Positions 40,606 to 50,557 are shown, counted from the first letter of the stretch. The stretch is DNA of 64,000 bases from Mycetocola zhadangensis (GCF_003668565.1 NZ_RCWJ01000003.1:248001-312000), one strand, 5' to 3'. The notes: generated from the letters alone by a model not told the origin. Program-made: numbers and translations.

Positions 40606-42157
40606 CCTCACGAAGTTCCGGCGAGCACTTCGCGGTGCTAAAGGAAGGGAACCGTTGCGCGAAGCCCATCGAAGTGAGGATGCTCTTCCTTCCGGACTCC
40701 GACCTGCCGGGGTGCGACGTCGCCCCTTGCTGCTTTCTCCCGTATTGCTAACTCACGGCCTTTGGGTTGGCTTTGGATGTCTCGTGGCGGTCCTTGCCGG
40801 GGCAGCGGCCTATCTCGCGACCAGCGAGCCGACATATGCGATAGTGCTCGCGGCAGCGATCGCCGCAGTGGTCTGGTTGATCGTTCCTTCTAAAGTGGAT
40901 TCGACCCCGAAGTGGCTTACCGCCTTCCTGCTGGCCATGATCTTCGGAACGGTCTTGCCAACCCAGGTATCCTTCGCGGTGCAAGCTCTTGCCCTAGCAG
41001 CGGCGTATGTCGCGTGGCTGACGGTCCCGCCGGCCGAGCGCCGGGGTAAGGCTGCTGTGGGCTGGGTTACCGCGATTTTGGCCTTCTGGGCACTATTGGT
41101 ACTTCACCCGAATATTCCCTCTCTTGAGGTGGGAATTCTCGGGTTTCGCAAGACTGTGTTTTGCCTTGCCGGCGTCGTGGCGGGCGCTGCGATCCCGCGC
41201 CGCTTGATACCCGCCGTGGAGCTGACAGCAATAAAGGTACTGGCCTCGGCTGTTGCTGTATCGATCGTCGTCCACCAGTTCGCTCCAGGGATCGAACAAT
41301 CGATAACTCGAGCCGCTGGCGAGTACACGGGGGTATTGGGCGGTGAGGCACGACTGCAGGGAATATTCTCGGGGCCGTTCCACGCTGCGACGGCATGTCT
41401 GCTCGTCCTAGTTTGGGGTATGGCGCGATTCGGGACACACCGACGCCTAGCTCCCCTTATGCTCGCCCTTGGCTTGCTGGGAATGTACCTGACATTGGTT
41501 AGGTCCGCCTATATCGCTCTGGGGCTCGCCGCCGTCGCTCTGGTCCTCGCTGCACCATCTGCCAGCAAAGTATTTCAACGCCTCGCAGCGACAATCTTGA
41601 TCGGTTTCGCCGCAATTTTGGCCATAGCATCATGGAACGCCGACGCTCTCAGCGTCGTTGACTCGCTTACTGGGTTTTCCACCGACAATCGTTTCTTGGG
41701 CCGCTTTCCCGGCTACGCGGAGGGAATCAACCTCATCATCGCCTCACCCATATATGGGTGGGGCAGCGGTTCCGCGGGAGACACGCTTCAATCGCACTTC
41801 GCGTGGAGCGGTCACCACATCACCTCTCACAATATTGCTCTCAAAGTTTTAGTAGAAGGCGGCCTCATCGGCGCAGTTCTTTGGCTCGGGCTCGTCGTTT
41901 CAACGTTCAGGGGACAACGTCGCGGCGCACCGTCTACGGGATTAGCCGTCGGTGTCGTTGCAGTCCTGCTCGGCATGGGCATTACCGGCGCTTCGCTCGA
42001 GACGCTGCCAGTCAGTTGGTTCATCTTCTTGTTCGTTGGAATTTCGCTAGGGACAATGCATAGGTCCGGGGCTGACCGTCAGGCGCCGAAGTTGGTTCGA
42101 CACCATGGCGGATATGTCTCGTTGGCACACGAGAGAGACAGCAAGCAGGTGCAATAA
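40598..42157 (+). CDS. O-antigen ligase/polymerase family protein (Wzy-type)
   Basis: 519 residues with ten or more membrane helices. A TTG at 40598 overlaps the previous stop by 8 bp. The large extracellular loop contains RFPGYAEGINLIIASPIYGWGSG and GHHITSHNIALKVLVEGGLIG, the conserved Wzy_C pattern with His near the loop end. LVRSAYIALGL lies before it. It polymerises lipid-linked repeats outside the membrane, working with the flippase and the BY-kinase/co-polymerase. Confidence 0.88.
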   Translation: MTDLTKFRRALRGAKGREPLREAHRSEDALPSGLRPAGVRRRPLLLSPVLLTHGLWVGFGCLVAVLAGAAAYLATSEPTYAIVLAAAIAAVVWLIVPSKVDSTPKWLTAFLLAMIFGTVLPTQVSFAVQALALAAAYVAWLTVPPAERRGKAAVGWVTAILAFWALLVLHPNIPSLEVGILGFRKTVFCLAGVVAGAAIPRRLIPAVELTAIKVLASAVAVSIVVHQFAPGIEQSITRAAGEYTGVLGGEARLQGIFSGPFHAATACLLVLVWGMARFGTHRRLAPLMLALGLLGMYLTLVRSAYIALGLAAVALVLAAPSASKVFQRLAATILIGFAAILAIASWNADALSVVDSLTGFSTDNRFLGRFPGYAEGINLIIASPIYGWGSGSAGDTLQSHFAWSGHHITSHNIALKVLVEGGLIGAVLWLGLVVSTFRGQRRGAPSTGLAVGVVAVLLGMGITGASLETLPVSWFIFLFVGISLGTMHRSGADRQAPKLVRHHGGYVSLAHERDSKQVQ

Positions 42158-42298
42158 CTCGCTGCCGCCGTTCTCTGCCTCAAGAGTCCGCAGTTACAGG
42201 GCGTCCTCGCTGTCGTGTTGCCGACGGAGATTGTGGCAACATAAACATTGGGGGTTAGTTTTGCCGACCTTCTTTGCGACTATCGAAAGGCCGGTACC

Positions 42299-43711
42299 AT
42301 GGAGCTCCGCGACTACGTCCGCATCCTCCGCAGGAGCTGGGCAGTGCTTCTGCTCGCCACACTCCTCGGAGTGAGCGCCGGCGCCGGCTACTCTTTGTTG
42401 GATCCGCCCAGGTACAGCGCATCCTCGAAAGTTTTCGTATCGACATCGTCGGGCCAGAGCGCACAGGAGTTGGCTCAAGGGAACAGCTTTACTGTGCAGC
42501 GGGTGAAGACCTACTCCGACCTTGCCAAAACCCCGATTGTTCTCCTCCCCGTAATCGCCAAGCTGCAATTGAACATGAGCGCCGACGCACTCGCCAGCGA
42601 CATCGCGGTTTCGGCAGCTGTTGATACGACGATCATCGAAATCACTGCTAGCAATGCAAGTCCCGTCATGGCGGCGGATATTGCGAATACCGTGTCGGAA
42701 AGCTTGACGGCGGCCGTGGAGGAAATTGAGACCACCGACGCCGGCAATGCGATGTCCCCCGTCAAACTGACCATGGTGCAACAGGCCGATGTCCCTTCAA
42801 CCCCCGTTTCTCCGCGCGTGCCCCTCAATCTTGCCCTCGGAGCGTTCGTGGGACTGGCGCTCGGTCTCGGAGCAGCAGTACTGCGAGAAATGCTCGACAA
42901 TAAGGTGCGGAACGAGCGAGATCTTCAAGCGCTCACCCCGGCACCAGTTATAGGAGCAATTGCCTTCGATCCGAAGGCCAAGCAACGACCGCTTATCGTT
43001 CATGCGAATCCTCGAAGCCCCCGTGCCGAGTCCTTCCGCACACTACGAACCAATCTGTCCTTCATCGACGTTGGTACAAAGGGCAGGACTTTCGTAATCA
43101 CTTCCTCGGTTCAGAGCGAGGGTAAAAGTACCACCGGGGCTAATCTGGCTATCACGCTCGCAGATGCCGGGGCCCGCGTGCTTCTCGTCGACGCTGACCT
43201 GCGGCGTCCAAAAGTGGCCGAATATATGGGGGTGGAAGGCGGCGCCGGGCTCACAGACGTCTTGATCGGGCGCGCTGAGCTGCCTGATGTCGTGCAACCT
43301 TGGGGAAAGTCCAAACTGTTCGTACTCCCCGCCGGAAAAATTCCGCCGAACCCAAGTGAATTACTGGGCTCTCGTGCGATGGCAGAGTTGATTCTTATCC
43401 TGGAACGAGAATTCGATGCGGTGATATTTGACGCTCCGCCGCTGCTTCCCGTCACAGACGCGGCGATCCTCTCGAAGAGCGTCGGCGGCGCCATCGTCGT
43501 CGTTGCCTCCGGTCGCACACACAAGAATCAACTGAAAGGCGCGCTCACCGCTCTCGAGAACGTTGGCGCCTCTGTGTCAGGCATAGTGCTCACTATGATG
43601 CCCACGTCCGGGCCAGACGCATATGGAAACGGGCGATACGGATACGGATACGGATACGGGGCGAGCGAAGCCGATGTGCTTTCTGATGAGCTCGCGCATA
43701 AGCCCGCCTAA
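42299..43711 (+). CDS. Polysaccharide co-polymerase with tyrosine autokinase (BY-kinase)
   Basis: 470 residues. N-terminal Wzz domain with two membrane helices (MELRDYVRILRRSWAVLLLA and LNLALGAFVGLALGLGA), then a kinase domain: Walker A' SSVQSEGKSTT near 270, Walker A-type VLLVDADLRRPKV, Walker B FDAVIFDAPPLLPV. The C-terminus has a tyrosine cluster GRYGYGYGYG, the usual autophosphorylation tail, encoded by an ATACGG-type repeat. It controls chain length and export. The phosphatase at 24945 is a possible antagonist. A TTGTGG-18-TTAGTT pair upstream (about 42235) could be a promoter. Confidence 0.93.
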   Translation: MELRDYVRILRRSWAVLLLATLLGVSAGAGYSLLDPPRYSASSKVFVSTSSGQSAQELAQGNSFTVQRVKTYSDLAKTPIVLLPVIAKLQLNMSADALASDIAVSAAVDTTIIEITASNASPVMAADIANTVSESLTAAVEEIETTDAGNAMSPVKLTMVQQADVPSTPVSPRVPLNLALGAFVGLALGLGAAVLREMLDNKVRNERDLQALTPAPVIGAIAFDPKAKQRPLIVHANPRSPRAESFRTLRTNLSFIDVGTKGRTFVITSSVQSEGKSTTGANLAITLADAGARVLLVDADLRRPKVAEYMGVEGGAGLTDVLIGRAELPDVVQPWGKSKLFVLPAGKIPPNPSELLGSRAMAELILILEREFDAVIFDAPPLLPVTDAAILSKSVGGAIVVVASGRTHKNQLKGALTALENVGASVSGIVLTMMPTSGPDAYGNGRYGYGYGYGASEADVLSDELAHKPA

Positions 43712-43746
43712 TTCCGCCTCGCATAGGCTTTCAGCCTCAGGAGGAA

Positions 43747-43778
43747 CGCGACCAATCCGGCGATTCCGGTTGGTCGCG
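43747..43778 (+). terminator. Hairpin terminator of the polysaccharide operon
   Basis: CGCGACCAA (43747-43755) pairs with TTGGTCGCG (43770-43778), with an additional inner CCGG pair and one bulged T. It lies 36 bp after the BY-kinase stop. Confidence 0.7.
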
Positions 43779-44071
43779 ACTGGGGCCGTTGGCCTGTCCA
43801 CACGTCGCTTACCTTCAGCTGGTTAGAGGCATCCCGTTAGCTGTCCGACCCCTCGGAGCAACTAGGATTTGTTCCCTACAGCTGTCGTTGTGTGCCGTAG
43901 CGCGCTGCGACCTGAGCCCTCCGTCGGCGCGCTCGATGCTCCGTTGTCGAGCCCTCCGCATGTGAAAGTAAGGCAACGCAGGACCGACTGCGCGCGTTCA
44001 TAACCGCCTCATTGGAGTCACCAGCTCGCCTTCTCCGAGGTACGAGTGGGCGGGGAGAAAGCGCTGCTGCG
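43779..44071. other. Gene-free interval between convergent polysaccharide genes
   Basis: About 290 bp between the terminator and the convergent sugar-transferase stop. No supported frame and no further hairpin of note. It may be remnant sequence. Confidence 0.4.
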
Positions 44072-45565
44072 TCAGTAAGCACCGTCGCGCGCCATGACTG
44101 CTTTAGCCGTGCGCCAAAGAATGACCAAGTCGCCCGTGAAAGACCAATTTTCGACGTAATAGAGGTCCAGACGAACGCTTTCTTCCCAGGACAAATTTGA
44201 CCTCCCGCTCACCTGCCACAGCCCTGTTATCCCCGGTTTGACCAGGAAGCGACGATGTACGTGGCGCTCGTATTCCGAAACTTCGCGCTCAAGTGGCGGA
44301 CGTGGGCCAACCAGCGCCATCGTCCCGTTAAACACATTCAGAAGTTGCGGTAGCTCGTCGAGGCTAAACCGACGAAGGAACCGGCCGATTGCAGTGACGC
44401 GAGGATCGTCTTTCATTTTGAACAACACCTGATTACCGTCACTCCTTTTCGCCTTCTGCAGCTCTTTCAGGAGGGACTCGGCGTCGACGACCATCGAGCG
44501 GAATTTCAGCATACGGAAGGGCTTTCCACCGATGCCGACGCGTTCCTGGTGAAAGAACACTGGTCCAGTGGAAGTGAGCTTGATGACCACCGCGATGCCG
44601 ACTAATAGCGGGCTGAGAAGAAGAAGGAGGAAGAGCGAGCCGAATAGGTCCAGCCCGCGTTTCGCAAGCGTCTTAGCGCCGCTGTACCGAGGGGTTTCGA
44701 CATGGATGAGTGGCAGTCCAGCCACGGGCCGGGTATGGATTCGCGGCCCGGCGATTCCGGTGAGGCTCGGCGCGACGACCAAGTGTTGTCGAGCTGGCTC
44801 CAGCGACCAGCTCAACTCCCTCACCCGTTGAGGCGAGAGTTCCTCTGCGCTCGTGATGATTACAGTGTCGGCCCTTGTTGCATCCAAGGCACTGTGGAGA
44901 GCGGAAAGGTCCCCTAGCACGGGTACTGACGCTCGCAGCAGATCGCTCTGCGACCCCCCGGGTGGGACGCAAGCCCCGACCACCCGGTAACCGGCCGAAG
45001 GATAGCGAGCCAACTCATCTGCAATATGAAGTGCGGAAGTCGCAGAACCGACGAGCAAAACTCGCGAGGAGAACTGCCCCGTCGCGCGCTGAACTCCGAG
45101 CCACTGCCGCCACATCCATCGCGAGGCGAGAAGGACGAGCACGCCGAGTGGGAAGGCGATAAGAATGTATCCCCGGGCAAGATCGATCTTGAAAAGGAAA
45201 GCCAGGATAGCGACCATTCCGAAAAGTCGTGTGCTTGCATCCACAATCAACTTGTACTCGGAAGAACCGACTCCGATCACGCGGTCGGCACGCGATCCGA
45301 TCAGACCAAGCGTCGCGAGCCAGGCCACCACGATCACACTCGAGATCACGGAATAGCTAATTTCGCTTCCGACGGTGTTGAAGCCCCGAGCCTCGACGTC
45401 AAACCCTAGCCACGCTAATTGAACCCCGTAGACGACCCAAATGACCGCAAGAAGGTCTGTGATCGCGAGGCGAATCGCGTATCGTTTGCGCCAATCCCTC
45501 ACGTCGTTTCGGCGAGTCTCGCCGCGCGCTTCTACAGCGCCACCCGCAAATTTTTCGACCAACAA
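44072..45565 (-). CDS. Initiating sugar transferase (polyprenyl-phosphate hexose-1-phosphate transferase)
   Basis: 497 residues. TTG start at 45565 with GGGGGGAAAA upstream. Four or five N-terminal membrane helices, a Rossmann-like central domain ([18 protein letters not shown]), then a fifth helix and the WbaP/PglC catalytic domain: [46 protein letters not shown] and [13 protein letters not shown]. It transfers the first sugar phosphate to undecaprenyl phosphate and so starts the repeat unit. Convergent with the rest of the operon, at the right border of the locus. Confidence 0.95.
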   Translation of the reverse strand: MLVEKFAGGAVEARGETRRNDVRDWRKRYAIRLAITDLLAVIWVVYGVQLAWLGFDVEARGFNTVGSEISYSVISSVIVVAWLATLGLIGSRADRVIGVGSSEYKLIVDASTRLFGMVAILAFLFKIDLARGYILIAFPLGVLVLLASRWMWRQWLGVQRATGQFSSRVLLVGSATSALHIADELARYPSAGYRVVGACVPPGGSQSDLLRASVPVLGDLSALHSALDATRADTVIITSAEELSPQRVRELSWSLEPARQHLVVAPSLTGIAGPRIHTRPVAGLPLIHVETPRYSGAKTLAKRGLDLFGSLFLLLLLSPLLVGIAVVIKLTSTGPVFFHQERVGIGGKPFRMLKFRSMVVDAESLLKELQKAKRSDGNQVLFKMKDDPRVTAIGRFLRRFSLDELPQLLNVFNGTMALVGPRPPLEREVSEYERHVHRRFLVKPGITGLWQVSGRSNLSWEESVRLDLYYVENWSFTGDLVILWRTAKAVMARDGAY

Positions 45566-45806
45566 TTTTCCCCCCCGGGCTGTCGTACCTGCCGACAGAT
45601 GATTCCGAGTTTATCCGGCTTATGCGAGGCAACCGCGCCGACTCTGAGCGGCGACTTGTTTTACCGACACCCACCCGCATCGCTGACGATGCTTTGTACC
45701 CGGTGAGGGCGCAGAAAGGCGTGTCCCGCTCGGTGGGTGCTCACCCGCCCGGCAGTACGCATCGCGCCGGAATATGACACCGGTATCGCCGACTAAGGTC
45801 GAACTT

Positions 45807-46598
45807 ATGGCTAAACGCGCAAATCGACAGGCATCCCTGCGGGAATGGTTCGCCGAATTCGGCCAGTATCTTCTCCTCGTCATCGTGGCATCAATCACCA
45901 TTTTTCTTGTGGTGCTCGCATTCAACCGGCCCGCGTCAGCGCCAACAAACAGCTCGGTTCGTCCGCTCACTTCAGCGGACACCGAGATGCCCACTCCCAC
46001 GCCAACCCCGACGCCGACCGGCGCGCCTCTCACTGTGGCCTTTCTCGGTGACTCGTCCACGTCGGGCGAAGGCACGACTTCGACAGACAATCGATGGACG
46101 AGCCAGCTCGCAGCGAAACACGTCTGGACCGAGATGAACGCGGGTATAGCCAGAACGGGATATGGAACTCCCGGAGAAACGCAGGACGCGCTTCCTTATA
46201 CCGAACGCGTACCGGGGATCGTCGCTGCCTCACCCGACATCGTTCTCGTGTCTGGCGGGTTCTTCGACTCTTCTGCGGGCTCAAGCCCGGCCGTCGTGAA
46301 CGCTGCCATCGTGGAGACCTTCACAGAACTTCGCGCGGGACTGCCTGAAGCAGAGATCGTCGCGATCAGCCCGCTCTGGGACGCTTCCGATACGCCGCCT
46401 CGATTAACCGAAATCATCGACGAAGTACGCGCAGCTGTCGAAGCGGTCGATGGCACATTCCTCGACATCGGCCAACCGCTTGATGGCGAACCCCAACTCA
46501 TAGCCGCCGAACACAGCGCGCCGAACGACGAGGGGCACGCGGTTCTGTTCGACACCATCCGCGACGCTCTGGCACCCATCCTCGACGAAGGTCCGTAA
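45807..46598 (+). CDS. Membrane-anchored SGNH/GDSL hydrolase
   Basis: 263 residues from the ATG at 45807. One N-terminal membrane helix (about 20-40), a PTPTPTPT linker, then an SGNH domain outside the membrane: block I FLGDSSTSGEG (Ser83), block III VLVSGGFFDSS and block V NDEGH with the catalytic Asp/His pair. Such enzymes deacetylate or de-esterify cell-surface glycans. It lies next to the polysaccharide locus and might trim acetyl groups added by the acyltransferase; that is inference. Confidence 0.84.
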   Translation: MAKRANRQASLREWFAEFGQYLLLVIVASITIFLVVLAFNRPASAPTNSSVRPLTSADTEMPTPTPTPTPTGAPLTVAFLGDSSTSGEGTTSTDNRWTSQLAAKHVWTEMNAGIARTGYGTPGETQDALPYTERVPGIVAASPDIVLVSGGFFDSSAGSSPAVVNAAIVETFTELRAGLPEAEIVAISPLWDASDTPPRLTEIIDEVRAAVEAVDGTFLDIGQPLDGEPQLIAAEHSAPNDEGHAVLFDTIRDALAPILDEGP

Positions 46599-46720
46599 GC
46601 GATTCAGTCCCCCGGTCGAATATGGCGGCGGAATGCCACGACGCTTGAGTTCACGGGCCCAGCGTTCATTTCCGTCTCCAGACGGATGCCAATGTCGCAC
46701 ACTCTCGGTACTGTGGGGAC

Positions 46721-48052
46721 GTGCATTCTGAGCCAACCTCACCATCAGCGGAAGACCTCGTCGCAGCGGAAGACGCGGCATCCACCGTGCCCTCGCACTG
46801 GAAACGCAACGTCGCTCTTTTTCTGAGCGGCCAGACCATCTCGCTGTTCGGCTCGATGATCGTGCAGTACGCGGTGATGTGGTATGTCACGTTCGAGACG
46901 CAGTCCGGACTCGCGCTTGCTCTATATGCGATCGTCGCATTCCTGCCGCAGGGCATCGTGTCGATCTTCGGTGGCGTGGTGGCGGACCGAATGAACCGCC
47001 GAGTTCTGGTGATCATCGCTGACAGCTCGATTGCGATCGTCACGCTCGTCCTAGCGATAGCGATGCTCAACGGCATCACCGACCTGTGGGTGATTCTGCT
47101 CGCCGTCGGTGCCCGATCGCTCGGCGCTGGCTTCCAGACGCCGGCCGTGCAGGCGATGATCCCGCAGATCGTTCCTGCCGATCAGTTGCTTCGCGTGAAC
47201 GGAATGTTCGGCACGATCCAGTCAGCGATGGCGCTGCTTGCGCCCGCGGCCGCCGGAGCGGTCTTCGGTGTGTTCGGGATCGTCCCGGTGTTTTTCATCG
47301 ACGTCGTCACAGCGGTGATCGGGGTCGGATTGCTCTTCTTCGTCTCGGTGCCGACACTCGCGTCAATCGCGACGAAAACCACGAGCTACCGCGAGGACCT
47401 GGTCGAGGGCATGCGATACATCTGGCACCACAAGGTCGTGCGGTGGTTGCTCGGCGTCTTCGCCATCATTTTCCTGCTGACCGTGGCACCGTCATTCATC
47501 ACTCCCCTCATGGTTGCGCGCACATTCGGCACCGAGGTGTGGATGGTGACAGTGCTCGAGATCGCGTTCAGCGTTGGAATGATGCTCGGCGGCGTACTGG
47601 TCGCGACAGTTCTTGCCAAACGGGGTCGCATCCCGCTGATACTTTTCGCCACGTTTGGGTTTGCGGTTCTCACCATTGCGCTCGGACTATCGCCCAACCT
47701 GTGGGTGTTTTACGGCTTCATGTTCGGGTTCGGCCTCTTGGTCCCGTTGTTCTCCGCACCGTTCATGACGCTTGTGCAGGAAACCGTCGAGCCCGAAATG
47801 CACGGACGGGTGTTCAGCTACGTCGGCATCGTTATGGCCATGGCCACGCCCATTGGGATGGCTGCCTTCGGGCCGCTCGCCGATGTCATCAGCGTGCAGG
47901 TGTTGCTCATCATCGCTGGAATCGTGACGATCCTCGTCATGACCGTCGCCATCCTGTTGCCGTCAGGTCGTGCTGCGATTGTCGCAGCGAAGGAGCAGAA
48001 GCCGCTCGACCAGACAGATAAGGCGGCCGGAGTCGACGCCACTGCACTCTGA
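46721..48052 (+). CDS. MFS transporter, probable drug exporter
   Basis: 443 residues, twelve membrane helices. Loop 2-3 motif GGVVADRMNRRVLVI and the QTISLFGSMIVQYAVMWYV start are typical of the MefA-like (MFS_3) exporters for macrolides and similar compounds. GTG start at 46721. It stands alone with about 120 bp on the left and 140 bp on the right. The substrate is not predictable. Confidence 0.88.
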   Translation: MHSEPTSPSAEDLVAAEDAASTVPSHWKRNVALFLSGQTISLFGSMIVQYAVMWYVTFETQSGLALALYAIVAFLPQGIVSIFGGVVADRMNRRVLVIIADSSIAIVTLVLAIAMLNGITDLWVILLAVGARSLGAGFQTPAVQAMIPQIVPADQLLRVNGMFGTIQSAMALLAPAAAGAVFGVFGIVPVFFIDVVTAVIGVGLLFFVSVPTLASIATKTTSYREDLVEGMRYIWHHKVVRWLLGVFAIIFLLTVAPSFITPLMVARTFGTEVWMVTVLEIAFSVGMMLGGVLVATVLAKRGRIPLILFATFGFAVLTIALGLSPNLWVFYGFMFGFGLLVPLFSAPFMTLVQETVEPEMHGRVFSYVGIVMAMATPIGMAAFGPLADVISVQVLLIIAGIVTILVMTVAILLPSGRAAIVAAKEQKPLDQTDKAAGVDATAL

Positions 48053-48194
48053 TGTACGCGCACGCGTAAAATGGCCGATCTCGAAGGCAATGTCAAGGGC
48101 CCCCTCAGGATTCTCCCCTTTCTCTCACCTGCTGCTTACATAGCTGAGGCGCAACCGCGCCCCACATACCACTAGCAGGAAAGAGGGACACCTC

Positions 48195-48479
48195 ATGAGC
48201 AACACCCCCGCAAACGGCCGCGTCTCTCGCCTCTCCACGGAGACCAAGGCAGCGTTCAAGACCACCGAGTTCATCGCATACGTTGTGATCCTCATCTCGA
48301 TGTTCATCGCCTCAGCGATGGTCGACAACGGAGAAGACGGACAGGGCTTCGGCGCCGACCACGTCTGGCTGTACGCCACCCTCCTCACCATCGGTTACAT
48401 GGTTAGCCGTGGCCTCGCCAAGTCGGGAAGCCGCGAGTTCTACGACCGCGACGCTGACAACCACGACGCTCGTCGCTAA
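48195..48479 (+). CDS. Small membrane protein with two transmembrane helices
   Basis: 94 residues. Polar N-terminus, helix FIAYVVILISMFIASAMV, an acidic loop (DNGEDGQGFGADHVW), helix LYATLLTIGYMVSRGLA and a charged C-terminus. AAGAGGGA precedes the ATG. Conserved proteins of this layout exist in many actinobacteria without known function. A perfect hairpin terminator at 48514-48544 closes the gene, so it is monocistronic. Confidence 0.8.
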   Translation: MSNTPANGRVSRLSTETKAAFKTTEFIAYVVILISMFIASAMVDNGEDGQGFGADHVWLYATLLTIGYMVSRGLAKSGSREFYDRDADNHDARR

Positions 48480-48513
48480 GACTGACTCACTGACAGCCTG
48501 AGGCTGTCTGAGA

Positions 48514-48544
48514 GGAAGGCTCCCTGCATTGCAGGGAGCCTTCC
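48514..48544 (+). terminator. Terminator of the small membrane-protein gene
   Basis: Perfect 14-base arms (GGAAGGCTCCCTGC at 48514-48527 and complement at 48531-48544) with a three-base loop, 35 bp after the stop codon. A smaller hairpin GACAGCCTGAGGCTGTC lies just before it. Confidence 0.85.
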
Positions 48545-48698
48545 TGCATTTAACCGCGAGTAGGCCCGGCCAGCTGCTCGATCTGACTCGTTGAGTTGAT
48601 GGGACCCTTGCGTGCCTCCTGAAGAACATCGATGACTACTGAACCTATGTTGATGCCGAGCAGCCCTGTATATTGCAAGCAACTCAAAGGAGATAGCA

Positions 48699-48914
48699 GT
48701 GGGAATTCTCGGTAACGCCTTCAGCGGATGGCACCTAATCGTGATTGTTTTTCTGGTTCTGCTGCTGTTCGGCGCACCCAAGCTGCCTGGGCTCGCGAAA
48801 AGCATCGGACAGTCGATGAAAATCCTCAAGACGGAGGTACGGGGAACCCCCGAAGACGCTGGCGCCCACGTGGTCGCGGAACCAGCCAAGCCCTCCCCTG
48901 GCTCAACAGCCTGA
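48699..48914 (+). CDS. tatA: Twin-arginine translocase subunit TatA
   Basis: 71 residues. GTG start with a near-ideal AAAGGAGA. One short membrane helix (WHLIVIVFLVLLLFGAPKLP) that ends in the conserved FG-x-x-K-LP hinge, then an amphipathic helix LAKSIGQSMKILKTEV and a polar tail, the standard TatA/E form. Multiple copies form the pore for folded proteins. tatB and tatC are not in the window, as is usual for actinobacteria that carry tatA apart from them. Confidence 0.92.
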   Translation: MGILGNAFSGWHLIVIVFLVLLLFGAPKLPGLAKSIGQSMKILKTEVRGTPEDAGAHVVAEPAKPSPGSTA

Positions 48915-49047
48915 CCGAGTTTGCTCGACGACCGAGCCGGCGGCGCCTAGCGCGAAATGCGTTGGCGGCACGCTGGCGGCCAGATGGCGCCTCACCGGCG
49001 TCCTCCTGGCGTGGCGTTGGCGGTCGGAACAAAGTGAGCATGGGGTC

Positions 49048-49572
49048 ATGAATAAAACACGAATCACCGAGCTTCGACAGACACAGGGCTGGACCCAGGA
49101 ACGACTCGCAAATGAGAGCGGGATCGGCCTCCGGACGGTCCAGCGACTCGAGGCTGGGGAGGACGCAAGCTTGGAAACGTTGTCTCTGGTGGCGAACGCC
49201 CTCCGGGTCCAGGTGCGAGACCTCTTCTCGACCATCGACGACGCAGCGCTCAGCAGCCGCGTGGATTCGCTCGCTGATCGAGCGGAAGAGCAGCAGGTGG
49301 CCCGCGACCGAATCTCTGGTGCGTGGCGCTGGCTTTACATCGGCGTCGGCGTCGTTGTCACCCTGATCAGCTTTACCTTCGCACAGGGCATGGTGTTGTT
49401 CCTGGGCTACTGGGTAGGCGGAACCATGATTCTGGTCGCCCTTCGTCGCCTCTATCTCGAGCCGCACCTCGACGCGAAGTATCCGCTGTCGCGCGCCACG
49501 CGGTCGCGTCGAGAGCGCGATGTGCGCCCACTGGCAGATCAAGGCGGCGCAATCAAGGGAGTGACGCACTGA
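49048..49572 (+). CDS. XRE-family DNA-binding protein with two membrane helices
   Basis: 174 residues. Residues 5-60 are a Cro/CI helix-turn-helix (TRITELRQTQGWTQERLANESG, abbreviated, with recognition helix GLRTVQRLEAG). A helical linker is followed by a 2TM module (LYIGVGVVVTLISFTFAQGM and VLFLGYWVGGTMILVALRRL) and a basic C-terminus. Membrane-tethered XRE regulators of this kind occur in many actinobacteria; the signal is unknown. Its gene is preceded by 130 bp without features. Confidence 0.88.
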   Translation: MNKTRITELRQTQGWTQERLANESGIGLRTVQRLEAGEDASLETLSLVANALRVQVRDLFSTIDDAALSSRVDSLADRAEEQQVARDRISGAWRWLYIGVGVVVTLISFTFAQGMVLFLGYWVGGTMILVALRRLYLEPHLDAKYPLSRATRSRRERDVRPLADQGGAIKGVTH

Positions 49573-49596
49573 GCTCGGTGTGACCAGACTGAGGGC

Positions 49597-50259
49597 ATGG
49601 ATGACTCTGCGCAGGTCTCTGCCCGCACCTCGACGATCGACGACTGGACCACCGCCTTGGCTCAGTCAACCGGGGCGCCAGGCGGCGGAGCAGCGGCCGG
49701 AGTGATGCTCGCCATCGCGTACTCGCTCACGTCGATGGTCGCCGGTTACACAGAGGTCGACGACACCCTGCGAGCCGAACTCGACGCCGTGAAGGACCGA
49801 GCGAGAACCGGCCGCAAGACCGCCCTTCGGCTCGCCGATGAGGACGCGGCCGCGTCGAAGGCATTCGGTCGTGCGTTCCGGATTGAGCCAGGCGCGGGTC
49901 GCGAGGACGCCATCCGGGAAGCGTCAGTTCAGGCGGCGGAGTCCTCTGCCGACTTGGGAATCACCGGCGCTGAAGCGGTCAGCGACCTCGAATGGCTGGC
50001 CACGCACGGCAACCCCGCTCTTGTCGCGGACATCGCCGTCGCCTGCGGTGCACTGCGAGCCGCCGTCGCCGGTGCCCGCGCGAACATAGGATTCGATCTC
50101 GGTTCGCTGACGTCGAGTGGTGAGGCGCTGGAGAACGTTCGAAGGCAGCATCCGCTTCTCTGGAAAACAGTTCAGCAACTGGATGACGTGCTCGCCGGGA
50201 TCGACCGGCTGACCGCCGAAATCGAGGGCAGGGCTGTGCCCGAGGAGCTGCAGCGCTGA
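49597..50259 (+). CDS. Cyclodeaminase/cyclohydrolase family protein (FTCD C-domain/FchA type)
   Basis: 220 residues, helical. The Gly-rich motif APGGGAAAGVMLAIAYSLTSMVAGY at residues 27-51 is the family signature (abbreviated; P-G-G-G then A-x-x-A-L-x-x-M-V). The family includes formiminotetrahydrofolate cyclodeaminase and methenyltetrahydrofolate cyclohydrolase, so a role in one-carbon metabolism is likely. It starts 24 bp after the XRE gene, perhaps in the same transcript. Confidence 0.85.
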   Translation: MDDSAQVSARTSTIDDWTTALAQSTGAPGGGAAAGVMLAIAYSLTSMVAGYTEVDDTLRAELDAVKDRARTGRKTALRLADEDAAASKAFGRAFRIEPGAGREDAIREASVQAAESSADLGITGAEAVSDLEWLATHGNPALVADIAVACGALRAAVAGARANIGFDLGSLTSSGEALENVRRQHPLLWKTVQQLDDVLAGIDRLTAEIEGRAVPEELQR

Positions 50260-50355
50260 CCGATGTGAGCCGCGCCAGACCCGGCCGGCCACAGTCGTTA
50301 ATCGACGAACTGGCGCACGACTTGCCTTTCCCAGGTACTGGGCTATGGTGAGGCC

Positions 50356-50484
50356 ATGAGCAAGATCGCAGAACTCGTGCACCCCGAAACGCGGAGCCCC
50401 CACGCCCTCCGTGGTGTTGTCGTTTTCGGGTACCGACGTGAGCTGCGCCTTATCGCGCCGATCGAGCGGTGCTCCATCGGTTAA
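50356..50484 (+). CDS. Putative 42-residue protein or leader peptide
   Basis: The frame MSKIAELVHPETRSPHALRG.., ending in RLIAPIERCSIG, is followed 27 bp later by an intrinsic terminator. A GTGAGG lies just before the ATG, closer than ideal. No family recognised. Because the terminator stands directly before the DksA-type gene, this frame could be a leader peptide whose translation decides read-through. Confidence is limited by its size. Confidence 0.45.
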   Translation: MSKIAELVHPETRSPHALRGVVVFGYRRELRLIAPIERCSIG

Positions 50485-50510
50485 CGATCACACGTCACGA
50501 TCACCCGGAG

Positions 50511-50537
50511 CGCGCCGCACACACGGCGCGTTTTTTG
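50511..50537 (+). terminator. Intrinsic terminator in the leader of the DksA-type gene
   Basis: CGCGCCG (50511-50517), loop CACACA, CGGCGCG (50524-50530), then six T residues. It is the most classical intrinsic terminator in the window and ends 20 bp before the DksA-type start codon. Confidence 0.88.
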
Positions 50538-50557
50538 TTTCCCCTGAGGAGTTCACA

